Shown here: one piece after another, positions 28,064-36,970 of the stretch | Layout of the letters: each line of letters starts with the position of its first letter | How positions within the stretch are numbered: the first letter of the stretch is position 1 | NCBI RefSeq assembly: GCF_017313225.1 | Contig: NZ_JAFLNE010000007.1 | Span: 94,693 to 148,017, forward strand | Direction: 5' to 3' | DNA from: Allomuricauda sp. CAU 1633 | Lineage (GTDB): Bacteria; Bacteroidota; Bacteroidia; Flavobacteriales; Flavobacteriaceae | DNA: 53,325 bases | The notes under the pieces: model-generated | The model's input: the letters and a program-made list of their open reading frames with translations, nothing else | Told to the model about the DNA's origin: nothing | The model's database searches: none | Translations under genes and position numbers: made by a program

Positions 28064-28540
28064 TTATTTTGTTAAATGTGAACGCAGGAACCAAGCCATT
28101 TTTTCATGGGTAATCATAAGACTGGTAATGAAATCACTGCTGCCCGCATCATGAAAATCATCGATAAACGATTTTATATGACCTCGTAAATCCATATTAA
28201 TACGTTCGTGATCGGCCAGTAGTTCTTTGATGAACCCTTGACTATCGTTTTTCTCACTTTCTGACTCTGTCAGATGGGTCAAATTTAGATACGATTTTAA
28301 TGTAGCCGGTGCATAGTGGCCAATGGAACGTATGCGTTCCGCGACGCTATCCATGATTTCATCCAATTGTTTGAATTGAAGTTCAAAGAATTTATGCTTA
28401 TCATAAAAATCGGCTCCTTCAACATGCCAATGGGCCTTTTTTGTCTTGATGTAAAGTACCGTTTCGTCCGCTAAATTTTTTGCCAATACCTTGACAACCC
28501 CCTGCCGGTTGATTTCAATTAGACCTGTTACTATTTTCAT
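28064..28540 (-). CDS. dps: Dps family DNA-protecting ferritin-like protein
   Basis: The start at 28,540 (MKIVTGLIEINRQGVVKVLA) is chosen because residues upstream of it do not resemble Dps. The 158-residue product carries the inter-subunit ferroxidase residues in AHWHVEGADFYDKHKFFELQ, followed by DEIMDSVAERIRSIGHY, as in typical Dps. Dps dodecamers oxidise and store iron with hydrogen peroxide and coat DNA under starvation. It heads a dps-SHOCT pair. The BON gene upstream ends in its own terminator, so dps has a separate promoter in 28,541-28,760. Confidence 0.95.
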   Translation of the reverse strand: MKIVTGLIEINRQGVVKVLAKNLADETVLYIKTKKAHWHVEGADFYDKHKFFELQFKQLDEIMDSVAERIRSIGHYAPATLKSYLNLTHLTESESEKNDSQGFIKELLADHERINMDLRGHIKSFIDDFHDAGSSDFITSLMITHEKMAWFLRSHLTK

Positions 28541-28767
28541 GATGTTCTGTTTTAATGTTATCCATTTTTCATCTCGTTTCCCATGGCTTTTTCCAATCGT
28601 CAGGTCCAATATTGGAAATATCCGGGCTTCCTTCAACCCACTTCCGTTTCCATGCTCCAACCTTATCACTTCTGTTTTTTCCCAATTGAATGGGGGAACC
28701 TTCAAATAGGGTTGGAGTCGCCAGGATTGGAATACATTACATACCCCTGTCGATGTAAGAGAAAAAC

Positions 28768-28789
28768 GGTGGAAGAAAATTCCCCCACC
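28768..28789 (-). terminator. Terminator of the BON-domain gene
   Basis: On the reverse strand, arms of about 9-10 bp (including G-T pairs) with a tiny loop are followed by GTTTTTC, 13 bp past the stop at 28,802. Confidence 0.6.
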
Positions 28790-28801
28790 ATTTTGAAAGG
28801 G

Positions 28802-29470
28802 TTAAAGAACCAACAGGTAATCATATTCGACAGACAATTCATTTTTTACATCGCAGATACCACGAGCCTTCCATGCAATGCGGCCCGCTTCTTCTTTTTG
28901 ATACCAAGAATTTACTTTTCCGCTCAATGTGACGGTTGTTCCGGATACGGATACGTCGATATCACTATCATCGATCGAACTTCTTCTCAGTGTACTTTCA
29001 ATGGCACTCAGTTCAATTGTTCCGTTGCTTTCGGATTTGATCTTGATATTATTGCTCACACCTTTTACCCCTGAAAGACCATGTATGGCTATTTTTGCTG
29101 CTTCCCTTTGGTAATTCCAGGGCAACTCACCCGCCAATGTGACCCATCCATCCTCTACTTTTGCAGTCACCTTATCATTGGGAACATAGTGATTGGCCTT
29201 CAAGGCGTCCAAGACCTCAGTGGCGACTTCGGCATCCGTTTTTGCCCAATTGCTTGGAAACCTCACTTCAATATTTTCAACCAAGGCTTTCACGCCAATG
29301 ACTTTTTTGGCCGTATCTTCCGCTTCCATTTTTTTTATGTAGCTGTCCACCACACCGGTCAAAGAAACAACACCATCCTTGGCTGTGACCCCAATTTCAG
29401 CTGCATGCAACAAAGGCTCCCATTTAATGGCATTCTGAACATCAACCTGTAATTCTGCATTCGTTTTCAT
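28802..29470 (-). CDS. Triple BON-domain stress protein
   Basis: The 222 residues are three BON domains in a row, at about residues 3-70, 78-146 and 150-217. Each ends or begins with the GVVSLTGVV, GWVTLAGELP or TVTLSGKV strand and has the helix with A-A/K-x-A (EAEDTAKKVIGVKALVENIE; REAAKIAIHGLSGVKGVSNN). There is no signal peptide, so it is probably cytoplasmic, unlike E. coli OsmY. BON domains bind phospholipid or other hydrophobic ligands. A second, two-domain paralogue lies at 39,740. The conserved motif at 29,561-29,580 lies 90 bp upstream. Confidence 0.92.
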   Translation of the reverse strand: MKTNAELQVDVQNAIKWEPLLHAAEIGVTAKDGVVSLTGVVDSYIKKMEAEDTAKKVIGVKALVENIEVRFPSNWAKTDAEVATEVLDALKANHYVPNDKVTAKVEDGWVTLAGELPWNYQREAAKIAIHGLSGVKGVSNNIKIKSESNGTIELSAIESTLRRSSIDDSDIDVSVSGTTVTLSGKVNSWYQKEEAGRIAWKARGICDVKNELSVEYDYLLVL

Positions 29471-29560
29471 AGGAATTATTTTTATGTTGTGAATGAATTT
29501 TCACAATGGCATAAAGGTCATCCTTATACCTGACCAATACGATACACAATGATCAAAATG

Positions 29561-29580
29561 AATTGCATAATTCACACATG
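29561..29580 (-). promoter_or_regulatory. Shared stress motif, copy a
   Basis: Reads CATGTGTGAATTATGCAATT on the reverse strand, 90 bp upstream of the triple BON gene. It matches copies b, c and d in ATGTGTGAWTYATGYAA. Confidence 0.65.
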
Positions 29581-29690
29581 GTATTTGGTCGCGCCAAAAA
29601 AACTATGGATAAAGTATTTACCGTTAGTTATATCATCATGATATTTGGAAGCAAGGACTCGAAGCCCCATAGCGGTGCCAAGTGGCCATG

Positions 29691-30776
29691 TCATGGGGAG
29701 ATAATTGCAAAAAGATAAACCACAAAGATCGTTAAAAGTACGATTCCCTGCAGCACATTGGTACGCCCAGTGGCCAATGACAGTACAATGGTAAACTGGG
29801 CCAGTACCAATAAAACCATGGCTTTTGTATCAATGCCCAGTGTTATTTTCATTCCCGTTATAATGGACACAATGGCAACTGTCGGTATGGTGAGGCCGAT
29901 ACTTGCAAGAGCTGAGCCCAAGGCAAGGTTAAGGCTGGTCTGGAGGCGGTTTTTTCTGGCAGCGCGATAGGCGGCAAGTCCCTCGGGCAATAACACTACT
30001 GCCGCTATGATCACCCCGACCAGGGATTTTGGCGACCCTGCATTCAAAACGATGTTTTCTATATCGGATGTAAGGGCCTTGGCGAGCAGTACCACTATCC
30101 CGAGACACAAAACCAACAATAGGGCACTCATAAATGTTTCCATTACCGTCGGGGGAGGGGGCAGCACATTTTTGTTCTCAGTGGTTTTGGGGGATAAAAA
30201 AAAGGCGCGATGCCGTACGGTCTGCACCATTACAAATGTGATATACAGGACAAGACAAGCTATCGCAACAAAGAGCAATTGTGTAGGATTGTTTGTGGAA
30301 CCATTCAGACTTGGAGTGAATTTGGGAAGGATAAGGGCGAACACCGATATGGCGGTAAGGGTAACCAAAGCCGCACTAACACCCTGGAGCCTGAACACCT
30401 GTTCCTTGTAACGTATGGCCCCTACCAGTATGCAGATCCCTATGATCCCCGTGAGGATTATCATTACCGATGCCAAAACCGTATCACGGGCAAGCGTAAC
30501 TGCCTCAAGCCGCCCCCCGCTCAACATCAATGAAACGATCAGTGCCACTTCGATCACCGTAATCGCTGATGCCAGCAACAATGTGCCAAAAGGTTCTCCT
30601 ACCCTATAGGCGATTACCTCAGCATGGTGTACCGCAGCGATGACGGATCCAATCAGTAAAATGCCAAGGAACAGAGAATAGAGTTCCCCCAGATCCAGCG
30701 GAATGCCAAAATAGGCGAGCCATGCCAAAATTGGTATCGCAATGGTCCACAATAGAAGGTATCGCTTTTTACTCAT
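29691..30776 (-). CDS. chaA: Calcium/proton antiporter, ChaA type
   Basis: The start at 30,776 (MSKKRYLLLWTIAIP) is preferred; the longer frame adds 23 residues that do not fit. The 361-residue protein has about eleven membrane helices and the two conserved CaCA alpha repeats: GEPFGTLLLASAITVIEVAL and VVLLPEGLAAYRAARKNRLQ followed by ALGSALASIGLTIP. Family members export Ca2+, Na+ or K+ in exchange for protons at the inner membrane and help at alkaline or saline stress. It follows the lmo0937/lipoprotein pair but a strong hairpin (30,829-30,868) lies between. Confidence 0.9.
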   Translation of the reverse strand: MSKKRYLLLWTIAIPILAWLAYFGIPLDLGELYSLFLGILLIGSVIAAVHHAEVIAYRVGEPFGTLLLASAITVIEVALIVSLMLSGGRLEAVTLARDTVLASVMIILTGIIGICILVGAIRYKEQVFRLQGVSAALVTLTAISVFALILPKFTPSLNGSTNNPTQLLFVAIACLVLYITFVMVQTVRHRAFFLSPKTTENKNVLPPPPTVMETFMSALLLVLCLGIVVLLAKALTSDIENIVLNAGSPKSLVGVIIAAVVLLPEGLAAYRAARKNRLQTSLNLALGSALASIGLTIPTVAIVSIITGMKITLGIDTKAMVLLVLAQFTIVLSLATGRTNVLQGIVLLTIFVVYLFAIISP

Positions 30777-30828
30777 AATTGAATCAGGGGGTAAAGAGCT
30801 CCCGTTAAAGAATAATGGGGCATAAAAG

Positions 30829-30868
30829 AGAGTATCCAAGAACATGGCTGCATGTTCTTGGATACTCT
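30829..30868 (-). terminator. Perfect 18-bp inverted repeat, probable terminator of the lmo0937 gene
   Basis: The arms agagtatccaagaacatg and its exact complement enclose a 4-base loop. On the reverse strand it is followed by CTTTTATG, a weak T run. The length and perfection are more than a terminator needs, so it may also be a processing or regulatory element just upstream of chaA. Confidence 0.7.
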
Positions 30869-30905
30869 GGGGATTGTACTTGTCGTTCTTATGTATAAAT
30901 TGTGG

Positions 30906-31061
30906 TTACCCGGATTTTCGTCCCTGAACCATACTTAATATGATTGCAATGATCGCGATGACTAATAGGATATGGATGATTCCCCCGGCATGATATCCAA
31001 GAAATCCAATGGCCCATGCAATGATCAATACCACGGCCACCGTGTAAAGTGAGTTCGCCAT
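30906..31061 (-). CDS. lmo0937-family small membrane protein
   Basis: This short gene encodes 51 residues: MANSLYTVAVVLIIAWAIGF, a GYHAGGIIHILLVIA segment and a basic end SMVQGRKSG. Two membrane helices with a GG-containing turn fit the lmo0937 family, which is very widespread and of unknown function but common among stress genes. It starts 21 bp after the coiled-coil lipoprotein stop and is in the same transcript. Confidence 0.9.
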   Translation of the reverse strand: MANSLYTVAVVLIIAWAIGFLGYHAGGIIHILLVIAIIAIILSMVQGRKSG

Positions 31062-31082
31062 AATGTTAGCTTTTTGTAGAGA

Positions 31083-31556
31083 TTAGTTCGTATTATTTTT
31101 GGTCAGATCTTTTAATGCTCGTCCCAAGCTATCCATATCTTGATCAAATTCAACCTTAAATGATTCCCATTCATCATCGCCCTCATCCTTATAGTAGCTC
31201 ATTTTTTCTTTCAACGATTGGTTTTTTTGTTCCAATGCGGCAAGTTCTTTTTCAAAATCCTGTTTGGCCGCATTGCTTTCCATTTTGGCTTTCGCCTTTA
31301 ATTCGGCAATGACCTTTTCGTTTTCTGCAATTTTATTGTCCGATTCCAGTTTGAAAGCCTCATATCTAAGGACATATTCTTTCTTGGCCTCATCTAGACT
31401 TTCCTTTGCTTCCACTAGATTTTCCTTGGCCTCACCTGTATTTATTGTCTCCTTGTCTTTGGCGGGCGATTTGCAGCCATTGAACACTATGACGGCCATG
31501 GCAACGGAAGCCAATCCAAAGATCAGGGTTGATATTTTTTTTGTCTTGTAGTTCAT
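31083..31556 (-). CDS. Coiled-coil lipoprotein
   Basis: The 157-residue protein has a lipoprotein signal ending in AVIVFNGCKSP. The rest is nearly all heptad-like helix (KENLVEAKESLDEAKKEYVL, NEKVIAELKAKAKMESNAAK, ALEQKNQSLKEKMSYYKDEG) and an acidic end. It resembles the stress-related sll1863-type coiled-coil proteins; exact family is uncertain. The stress motif copy b lies 84 bp upstream of its start, and the lmo0937 gene follows directly. Confidence 0.8.
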   Translation of the reverse strand: MNYKTKKISTLIFGLASVAMAVIVFNGCKSPAKDKETINTGEAKENLVEAKESLDEAKKEYVLRYEAFKLESDNKIAENEKVIAELKAKAKMESNAAKQDFEKELAALEQKNQSLKEKMSYYKDEGDDEWESFKVEFDQDMDSLGRALKDLTKNNTN

Positions 31557-31989
31557 GATTTAAATTTTTAAGTGAAACATTTCACAGGACAAAGATGGTC
31601 CGATAACCATTGATAAGTGTTATGCAGTAAGCTGTATTAGTTGCATGATTCACACATTTTCCTAGGGGCAGGTCCCATATTCTTCCCAATTGCTTGTACA
31701 TTGAGGACAAATCTCTTGGAACGGGTGATAAAAGAAGAAACAACCAATGTAGACTTTTGGCAATTCCCACAAAAAATTGGAACCTTGGACCAAACCCATC
31801 CAAGCCCATCGAAAAACCCATACAACCCAGGCTTATACCTGATGGCCTTGCAATGGGACGGATTGGAGTCTAGGAAGGTTGTTGTTTTTTTACCATTTTG
31901 TGTGCATTTCAGCATGGAATGGAAATCAACTGGAATTCAGACCAACCCGAATGCTGTCAGGGTACACCAAAATAGGGAATACGTGTCCG
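31557..31989. other. Spacer between lipoprotein and desaturase genes
   Basis: It holds stress motif copy b (31,641-31,657). Open frames exist on both strands over 31,640-32,030 (one with two CxxC pairs) but neither has recognisable family sequence, and they overlap each other. No desaturase terminator is obvious. Confidence 0.4.
31641..31657 (-). promoter_or_regulatory. Shared stress motif, copy b
   Basis: Reads ATGTGTGAATCATGCAA on the reverse strand, 84 bp upstream of the coiled-coil lipoprotein start. A GCATAAC hexamer-like element follows 15 bp after the motif, at the same distance as GTATAA in copies c and d. Confidence 0.65.
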
Positions 31990-32970
31990 TTAAGTGCTTA
32001 CCGGAACAGTTTTTCCCAAGGAGCGCAACATCTTAATATGGTTCCAAATAGCACTGCCAAAGGTTTTTTGTGAATGGTAGGGCATACCGAATTCTTTGGC
32101 GGTCTCTGCCACGATACGGGATAGATTTTTATAGTGTACATGACAGATGTTGGGCAGTAGATGGTGTTCCACTTGGTAGTTCAACCCTCCTATCAACCAT
32201 GAGAAGAGGGCACCCCTTGGCGCAAAATTAGTGGTTGTGGCCATTTGGTGCATGGCCCAATCGCCTGCGACCGTATTGTTTTCATCAGGCATGGGAAACT
32301 CCAAACTGGGCATGATGTGCGCAACCTGAAATATCGTACTGATCAAAAATCCGGTCACCAGGTGCATACTTATAAATGCCAGTATGATGATCCAGGGAGC
32401 TAGGGGGACCACGATCAATGGTAGGACGAGCGCGAAGGTATAGTAGACAAGCTTCCACATAATCAGTATGGAGATTTCCCTTTGGAACTCATTGCGCTTG
32501 TTCAAAAATCCCATTTTCCTATAGCGGTTCATGCGGACAAAATCCTTGGTGGTGACCCAGGAAATCGTCGATATACTATAAAAAAACCAGGCGTATATAA
32601 ATTGGAACCTGTGCAGCGCATATCTTTTGGCATTCGGGGAAAATCTCAGAAAAAAGGGAGCATTGATATCATCGTCCGATCCCTTAATGTTGGGATAGGT
32701 ATGGTGCAAAACATTGTGTTGTATCCTCCATACGGCCGAGCTAGCACCCACTAGGTTCATGGTGTACCCCATATAGCGGTTAACGGTCTTATTTCGTGAA
32801 TACGATCCATGGATGGCGTCGTGCATGATCCCCATTCCTATTCCGGCCATTCCAAGTCCTCCTATAAAATAGAGCAGAAAAAGTTGCCAGGGACTTGAGG
32901 CCATTCCCAAATTGATGAGTAACAAGGGAACCACAAATAGCGATAACATTAAGACTGATTTGACTATCAT
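31990..32970 (-). CDS. Fatty acid desaturase with three histidine boxes (N terminus displaced)
   Basis: The protein introduces double bonds into acyl chains, probably of membrane lipids. Visible from the first in-frame ATG are 326 residues with box 1 HDAIHGS, box 2 HNVLHHTYPN and box 3 NYQVEHHLLPNICH, and several membrane helices. About 42 more codons upstream of this ATG are open and homologous to the family's usual N terminus (ALKTRVNQYFDSKGISKYAN), but no start codon lies in that frame before a TAA at 33,097-33,099. See the separate entry for 32,971-33,143. Box spacing and the QVEHH form fit the DesA/front-end-like desaturase group. Confidence 0.88.
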   Translation of the reverse strand: MIVKSVLMLSLFVVPLLLINLGMASSPWQLFLLYFIGGLGMAGIGMGIMHDAIHGSYSRNKTVNRYMGYTMNLVGASSAVWRIQHNVLHHTYPNIKGSDDDINAPFFLRFSPNAKRYALHRFQFIYAWFFYSISTISWVTTKDFVRMNRYRKMGFLNKRNEFQREISILIMWKLVYYTFALVLPLIVVPLAPWIIILAFISMHLVTGFLISTIFQVAHIMPSLEFPMPDENNTVAGDWAMHQMATTTNFAPRGALFSWLIGGLNYQVEHHLLPNICHVHYKNLSRIVAETAKEFGMPYHSQKTFGSAIWNHIKMLRSLGKTVPVST

Positions 32971-33143
32971 GCTCTTATTGGCATATTTACTGATTCCCTT
33001 AGAATCAAAATACTGGTTGACCCTTGTTTTTAATGCTCTTGAAAAGTCGGATCCTCCTCTTTTCGCAAATTTTGGATTTTTGATACTGTTCTTTTTTTAA
33101 AGCCTTTGTCCGTTTTCCATTGCAATGGAAGCGTTTTTATCAT
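32971..33143 (-). pseudogene. Out-of-frame 5' end of the desaturase gene
   Basis: Reading the reverse strand, an ATG at 33,143 opens MIKTLPLQWKTDKGF and reaches a run of seven A (33,092-33,098 as T on the plus strand). A one-base backward shift there joins it to KKNSIKNPKFAKRGGSDF and the desaturase body. Without the shift the desaturase frame meets TAA inside that run. This is either a frameshift mutation, a sequencing error in the homopolymer, or slippage during expression. Confidence 0.55.
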
Positions 33144-33754
33144 GAGTCCCTATTGCAAACCAAAGGTTTGGTTGTTGTTTGAAACTTGTGGAACTGTGAG
33201 GAAATTAAATGGGATATCTATAATGAAGACGAATACTTACATCAAGAATAACATCAGATAACCTGGTCGCTATTCCTTAAAAACGTGGCTTAAACCGTTT
33301 ATTGCACTATTGCATTGTTTTTCCGTGGGGGCAGGACCAAACCATGACCAAAATGAAATCCGGTAATGGATTGCACGTTGCACGGGACGATTGATACTAA
33401 AGGTAGGCTTAATTATAACGTGTCCTTTAAAAAGTATGTTAAATTGCTGTGATTTAATGAATTGCATATTGTAAAGAATAGTAGTTCCCTTGTCCATGGG
33501 ACCAGTTAAATGACTACCTTTAGAAAATCATGCATAGCATCCTACACAGGTACTTGACATCCAAAAACAGGTAAGGGATCAGTACTTGCTTACGAACACT
33601 TCACGATTCAATTGGGAAACTACCGTATCCTTTTTAAACTTCAGTGTTTTTAACTGAAACCAACATGCGGAAAAGAAATAAAACCGCAATTATAAGAAAG
33701 GCACCCCAAGGATGCCTTCAAAAGAATTGAGTACTTAAACCTTAAATTAAAGAA
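33144..33754. other. Divergent promoter region between desaturase and methyltransferase
   Basis: About 610 bp with no gene. It must serve the leftward desaturase and the rightward methyltransferase. A loose match to the stress motif (CTGTGATTTAATGAATTGC, about 33,448-33,466) is oriented rightward. No strong palindrome is seen. Confidence 0.45.
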
Positions 33755-34660
33755 ATGGCCGATAAAAAGGATTTGGATTTTACCTACACTACCATAGACA
33801 GGATATTCCGTTTGAGCATGGGGGAAACCGCCGATTACAGCGGAGCCAAGTACGATGGTGATTTTTCAATGTCCTTGGAAGAGGCGCAAATGGAAAAACA
33901 CCGGTTTATAGCGGATAGCTTATATATTAAATATGGAAGCAAAGTCTTGGACATGGCCTGCGGCTGGGGCCCCTTTATCAAATATGCTTCCCAAGATAGG
34001 GGAGGCATTTGCACAGGCTTGACCTTGTCCGAGGGACAGGCGGAAGCCTGTCAGAAGCATGGAATGAAGGTCCTTGTGAAGGATTGTCGCTACATCGTAC
34101 CGGAAGATTTTGGAATGTTTGATGCCATTAGCTGCATTGGGGGATTGGAACATTTCTGTTCCGTTGAGGAATGGAAAGAAGGAAAACAAGAGAAAGTGTA
34201 CAGTGACTTTTTTAAGACCGTTGCCAATTTGTTGCCAAAAGGTGGGAGGTTCTATATGCAGACCATGACGTTCAGTAAAAATATGATCGATTATGAAGAA
34301 CTGGATGTCAAGGCCAAAAAAGGCTCCGCGGCCCATGTCATGGCACTGATGGTCAAGGAGTTTCCGGGTTCATGGTTGCCCTATGGACCTGAAATGGTGA
34401 TACGGAATGCAGAACCGAATTTTAAATTGATCTCGAAAAGCAGTGGAAGACTGGACTACATTGAGACCATAGGCCAATGGCGAAAGAAGTTCAGGAAGTT
34501 CAACCTGAGAAAATATTGGCTTTATCTATCCCTGGTTCCCAAATACGTTATGGACAGGGAATTCAGGCATCAAGTGGCCGTCTTCAAGATCAGCCCGAAC
34601 AAAATATGCTTTGAAAAGGAAATAATGGATCATTATCGGTTGGTGTTTGAGAAAATATAA
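33755..34660 (+). CDS. Cyclopropane-fatty-acid synthase-like SAM methyltransferase
   Basis: The 301-residue protein has the SAM-binding motif VLDMACGWGPFIKYA, then GLTLSEGQAEACQKHGMKVL, and the acidic-loop ISCIGGLEHFCSVEEW, followed by YSDFFKTVANLLPKGGRFYM. The start of the sequence and the GLTLSEGQ motif fit the CFA-synthase family, which methylates unsaturated phospholipid acyl chains. Together with the desaturase on the other side of the promoter region it suggests membrane-lipid remodelling. It lacks the long N-terminal domain of E. coli Cfa (382 residues), so the substrate is uncertain. GH130 follows after 83 bp. Confidence 0.85.
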   Translation: MADKKDLDFTYTTIDRIFRLSMGETADYSGAKYDGDFSMSLEEAQMEKHRFIADSLYIKYGSKVLDMACGWGPFIKYASQDRGGICTGLTLSEGQAEACQKHGMKVLVKDCRYIVPEDFGMFDAISCIGGLEHFCSVEEWKEGKQEKVYSDFFKTVANLLPKGGRFYMQTMTFSKNMIDYEELDVKAKKGSAAHVMALMVKEFPGSWLPYGPEMVIRNAEPNFKLISKSSGRLDYIETIGQWRKKFRKFNLRKYWLYLSLVPKYVMDREFRHQVAVFKISPNKICFEKEIMDHYRLVFEKI

Positions 34661-34743
34661 CCTGAAACAAATACATTGCATGAGGTTTTTAAAATGGGGC
34701 ATTATCTTTTTTATAGTCTACCCCACTATTTATCCCAATACTT

Positions 34744-36219
34744 ATGAGGGTTTCCGTAACACGTAAGCACGTAAAATTTCTGCCAGATGCCAGTAGGGTG
34801 GTGGCCCGTTCCTTTATGAACGGGGAACAACGGACCAAGGATTTGCTGTCCCTGATCTTCGGGATGAGCGAAAGTCAAGTAAGGGAATCCTTGGAACAGA
34901 CCCTAAGGGAATTTGCAAGTAGGCACCGTAACATCACCAAACTTTTCCATAAACATTGTGATGGCATCAGGAATATCATCGGGCAAATGAACATGGATTT
35001 TGATGCTATTTCCTTGGAACGAAAATTGCTCATCGGTTCTTACCTTACCATGGAGTATTCCATAGAGTCCGCCGCTTTTTTTAATCCCTCCATCATCCAA
35101 GATTTTGACCAGTCCTATTTGGAAGAGGGTGAAATGCGCGTGATCCTTTCGTTTCGGGCAACAGGGGAAGGGCATATTTCTTCCATAGTTTTCAGAAGGG
35201 GGATAATCGATAAAAACAACGACCTGCATTTGATGGGTGTAGGCAATTCGATCGACATGGCAGAAATCTCCCATAAGAAACTCTATGATAAAGGACGATT
35301 TGTGAAAAAGATGCGGGAGATGCACATCCCCATAAAGTATTCAAAAAGTATCATGGAGGACCTGCCAGATAAATTCGAGTATTACGTGCTAAAGAACGCG
35401 GTAAGGAAAGTAATGGACGACACGGCCATTAGTCTTGAAAAAAGGTTGGCACTTGAAGAAATTACCTGGCTGGTGGATTCCTATTACGACATCGCGTTTG
35501 AGCATGATTCCGATTTGAGCGAACGCGTTATATTCCCTATTTCGGATTCGGAAAGCAAGGGGATCGAAGATGCCCGTTTTGTCCGCTTTGTTGAAAATGA
35601 TGGCACCGAAAAGGTATATGCCACCTATACCGCCTATAACGGCCATGCCATATTGCCAAAACTTCTTTCTACGGATGATTTCTATACATTCAGGATCATG
35701 CCTTTGCATGGAAATGGTGCCGTAGGCAAGAACCTGGCACTTTTCCCCAAAAAGATCAAGGGGAAATACGCGATGCTTTCCAGGATCGATGGTGTGAACA
35801 ACTATCTCATGTATTCAGATAGGGCAACGTTATGGAACGACCCCATCCTCCTTCAAAAACCAAGGTTTCCATGGGAATTTACACAAATAGGAAATTGCGG
35901 GTCCCCTTTGTGGACCGAACACGGATGGTTGGTCATCACACATGGTGTAGGGCCCATGAGAAGGTATTGTATCTCCGTTTCTTTGTTTGATCTTGAGGAC
36001 CCGTCAAAAGAGATGGGCCGTTTGGAAGAACCTTTGTTAATGCCCTTGGAGGAAGAACGGGAAGGTTATGTACCCAACGTGGTCTATTCTTGCGGATCTA
36101 TCATCCATAATGACAGTTTGATTCTGCCCTATGCCGTATCGGATTATTCCGCTACCTATGCCGTAGTGGAAATGGCTGCATTATTTAAAGCGTTAAAAAG
36201 TAAGGCTTCCCTCAATTAA
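34744..36219 (+). CDS. GH130-family glycoside phosphorylase/hydrolase
   Basis: The 491-residue protein has the GH130 signature around residues 270-450: KGIEDARFVRFVENDG, YATYTAYNGH, GAVGKNLALFPKKIKGKYAM, then NCGSPLWTEHGWLVITHGVG and EEREGYVPNVVYSCGSIIHN. The N-terminal 240 residues follow the longer group of GH130 proteins (DASRVVARSFMNGEQRTKDL). GH130 enzymes act on beta-mannosides, often by phosphorolysis with release of mannose 1-phosphate. It lies 83 bp after the methyltransferase and faces the GT4 gene. The substrate may be the glycan built by the neighbouring transferases; this is inference. Confidence 0.88.
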   Translation: MRVSVTRKHVKFLPDASRVVARSFMNGEQRTKDLLSLIFGMSESQVRESLEQTLREFASRHRNITKLFHKHCDGIRNIIGQMNMDFDAISLERKLLIGSYLTMEYSIESAAFFNPSIIQDFDQSYLEEGEMRVILSFRATGEGHISSIVFRRGIIDKNNDLHLMGVGNSIDMAEISHKKLYDKGRFVKKMREMHIPIKYSKSIMEDLPDKFEYYVLKNAVRKVMDDTAISLEKRLALEEITWLVDSYYDIAFEHDSDLSERVIFPISDSESKGIEDARFVRFVENDGTEKVYATYTAYNGHAILPKLLSTDDFYTFRIMPLHGNGAVGKNLALFPKKIKGKYAMLSRIDGVNNYLMYSDRATLWNDPILLQKPRFPWEFTQIGNCGSPLWTEHGWLVITHGVGPMRRYCISVSLFDLEDPSKEMGRLEEPLLMPLEEEREGYVPNVVYSCGSIIHNDSLILPYAVSDYSATYAVVEMAALFKALKSKASLN

Positions 36220-36970
36220 AAATGTAGAAAGTAATTTACTGCTTTATTTTTCAAAAACACCGATAAACAAAATATCATAACTTCAGTTTCATAAAGCATG
36301 AAAAGAATCTTGATAAAGGATAATGATTCTTTTAATTATATAGGTAATCGATTTAATTTTTGACAATATCCTTGACCACCACGCGAAAGCTTATTTAAAA
36401 TCATGATGGACTTTTAAGCCTCCAAGAGCTCTTTTAAGCGCAGGTTGAGAGAAGTACGGTGTATTGTATTTAAGAAGATAGTATCCTTAGAAGAGACATC
36501 TCTAGACTCCTTGCTGGCAAAAAAGCATTTATTCGTAATTATTTCATTTACAATACGTTAAACTCTTGCCAAAGATGGGTCACTTCTGATTTATTAATGT
36601 CATATTGAGTGTAGATAAAGGTATTATTGCCCCATCACAAGAAGTAAATAGAAATAAATGAAACATGAAAAAAGATTGCGAAACGATGTTAAAACTAGTT
36701 TTGAGAAAATATTGAGCCGCCACGCGAGCTGGAGGAACCAACGAAGACATACTTTGTTGAAACTAATACGGTTTTCTTGATAACAATTAAAAAAGGGGGC
36801 GAAAGCCCTTTTTTTATACTTCAGTATTGATGGCATCACCACAGGTAAAACGGATGAGTTTCCAATGGGCTTTTGCCAAAACTTTGGTGGAACCAAGACT
36901 ACCTCATATTAGGGACATATGCTGTGCGTGTAGGTCCCAAGCCAAGACCGAAAACCCCTTTTTTTATATG
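36220..36970. other. Convergent intergenic region
   Basis: About 750 bp between convergent GH130 and GT4 genes, AT-rich and without a convincing gene. It contains the hairpin terminator at 36,789-36,815. Small frames here do not resemble proteins. Confidence 0.5.
36789..36815. terminator. Bidirectional terminator between GH130 and GT4 genes
   Basis: An A run, ggggc, GAAA tetraloop, gccc and seven T residues. A GAAA-loop hairpin with the same GGGCGAAAGCCC core occurs at 50,097-50,118. Confidence 0.85.

Noticed and set aside
31637..31915. Reverse-strand frame with two CxxC pairs
   Set aside because: It overlaps an equally long forward frame, carries no family signature and its 3' end covers the stress motif, so coding is unproven.
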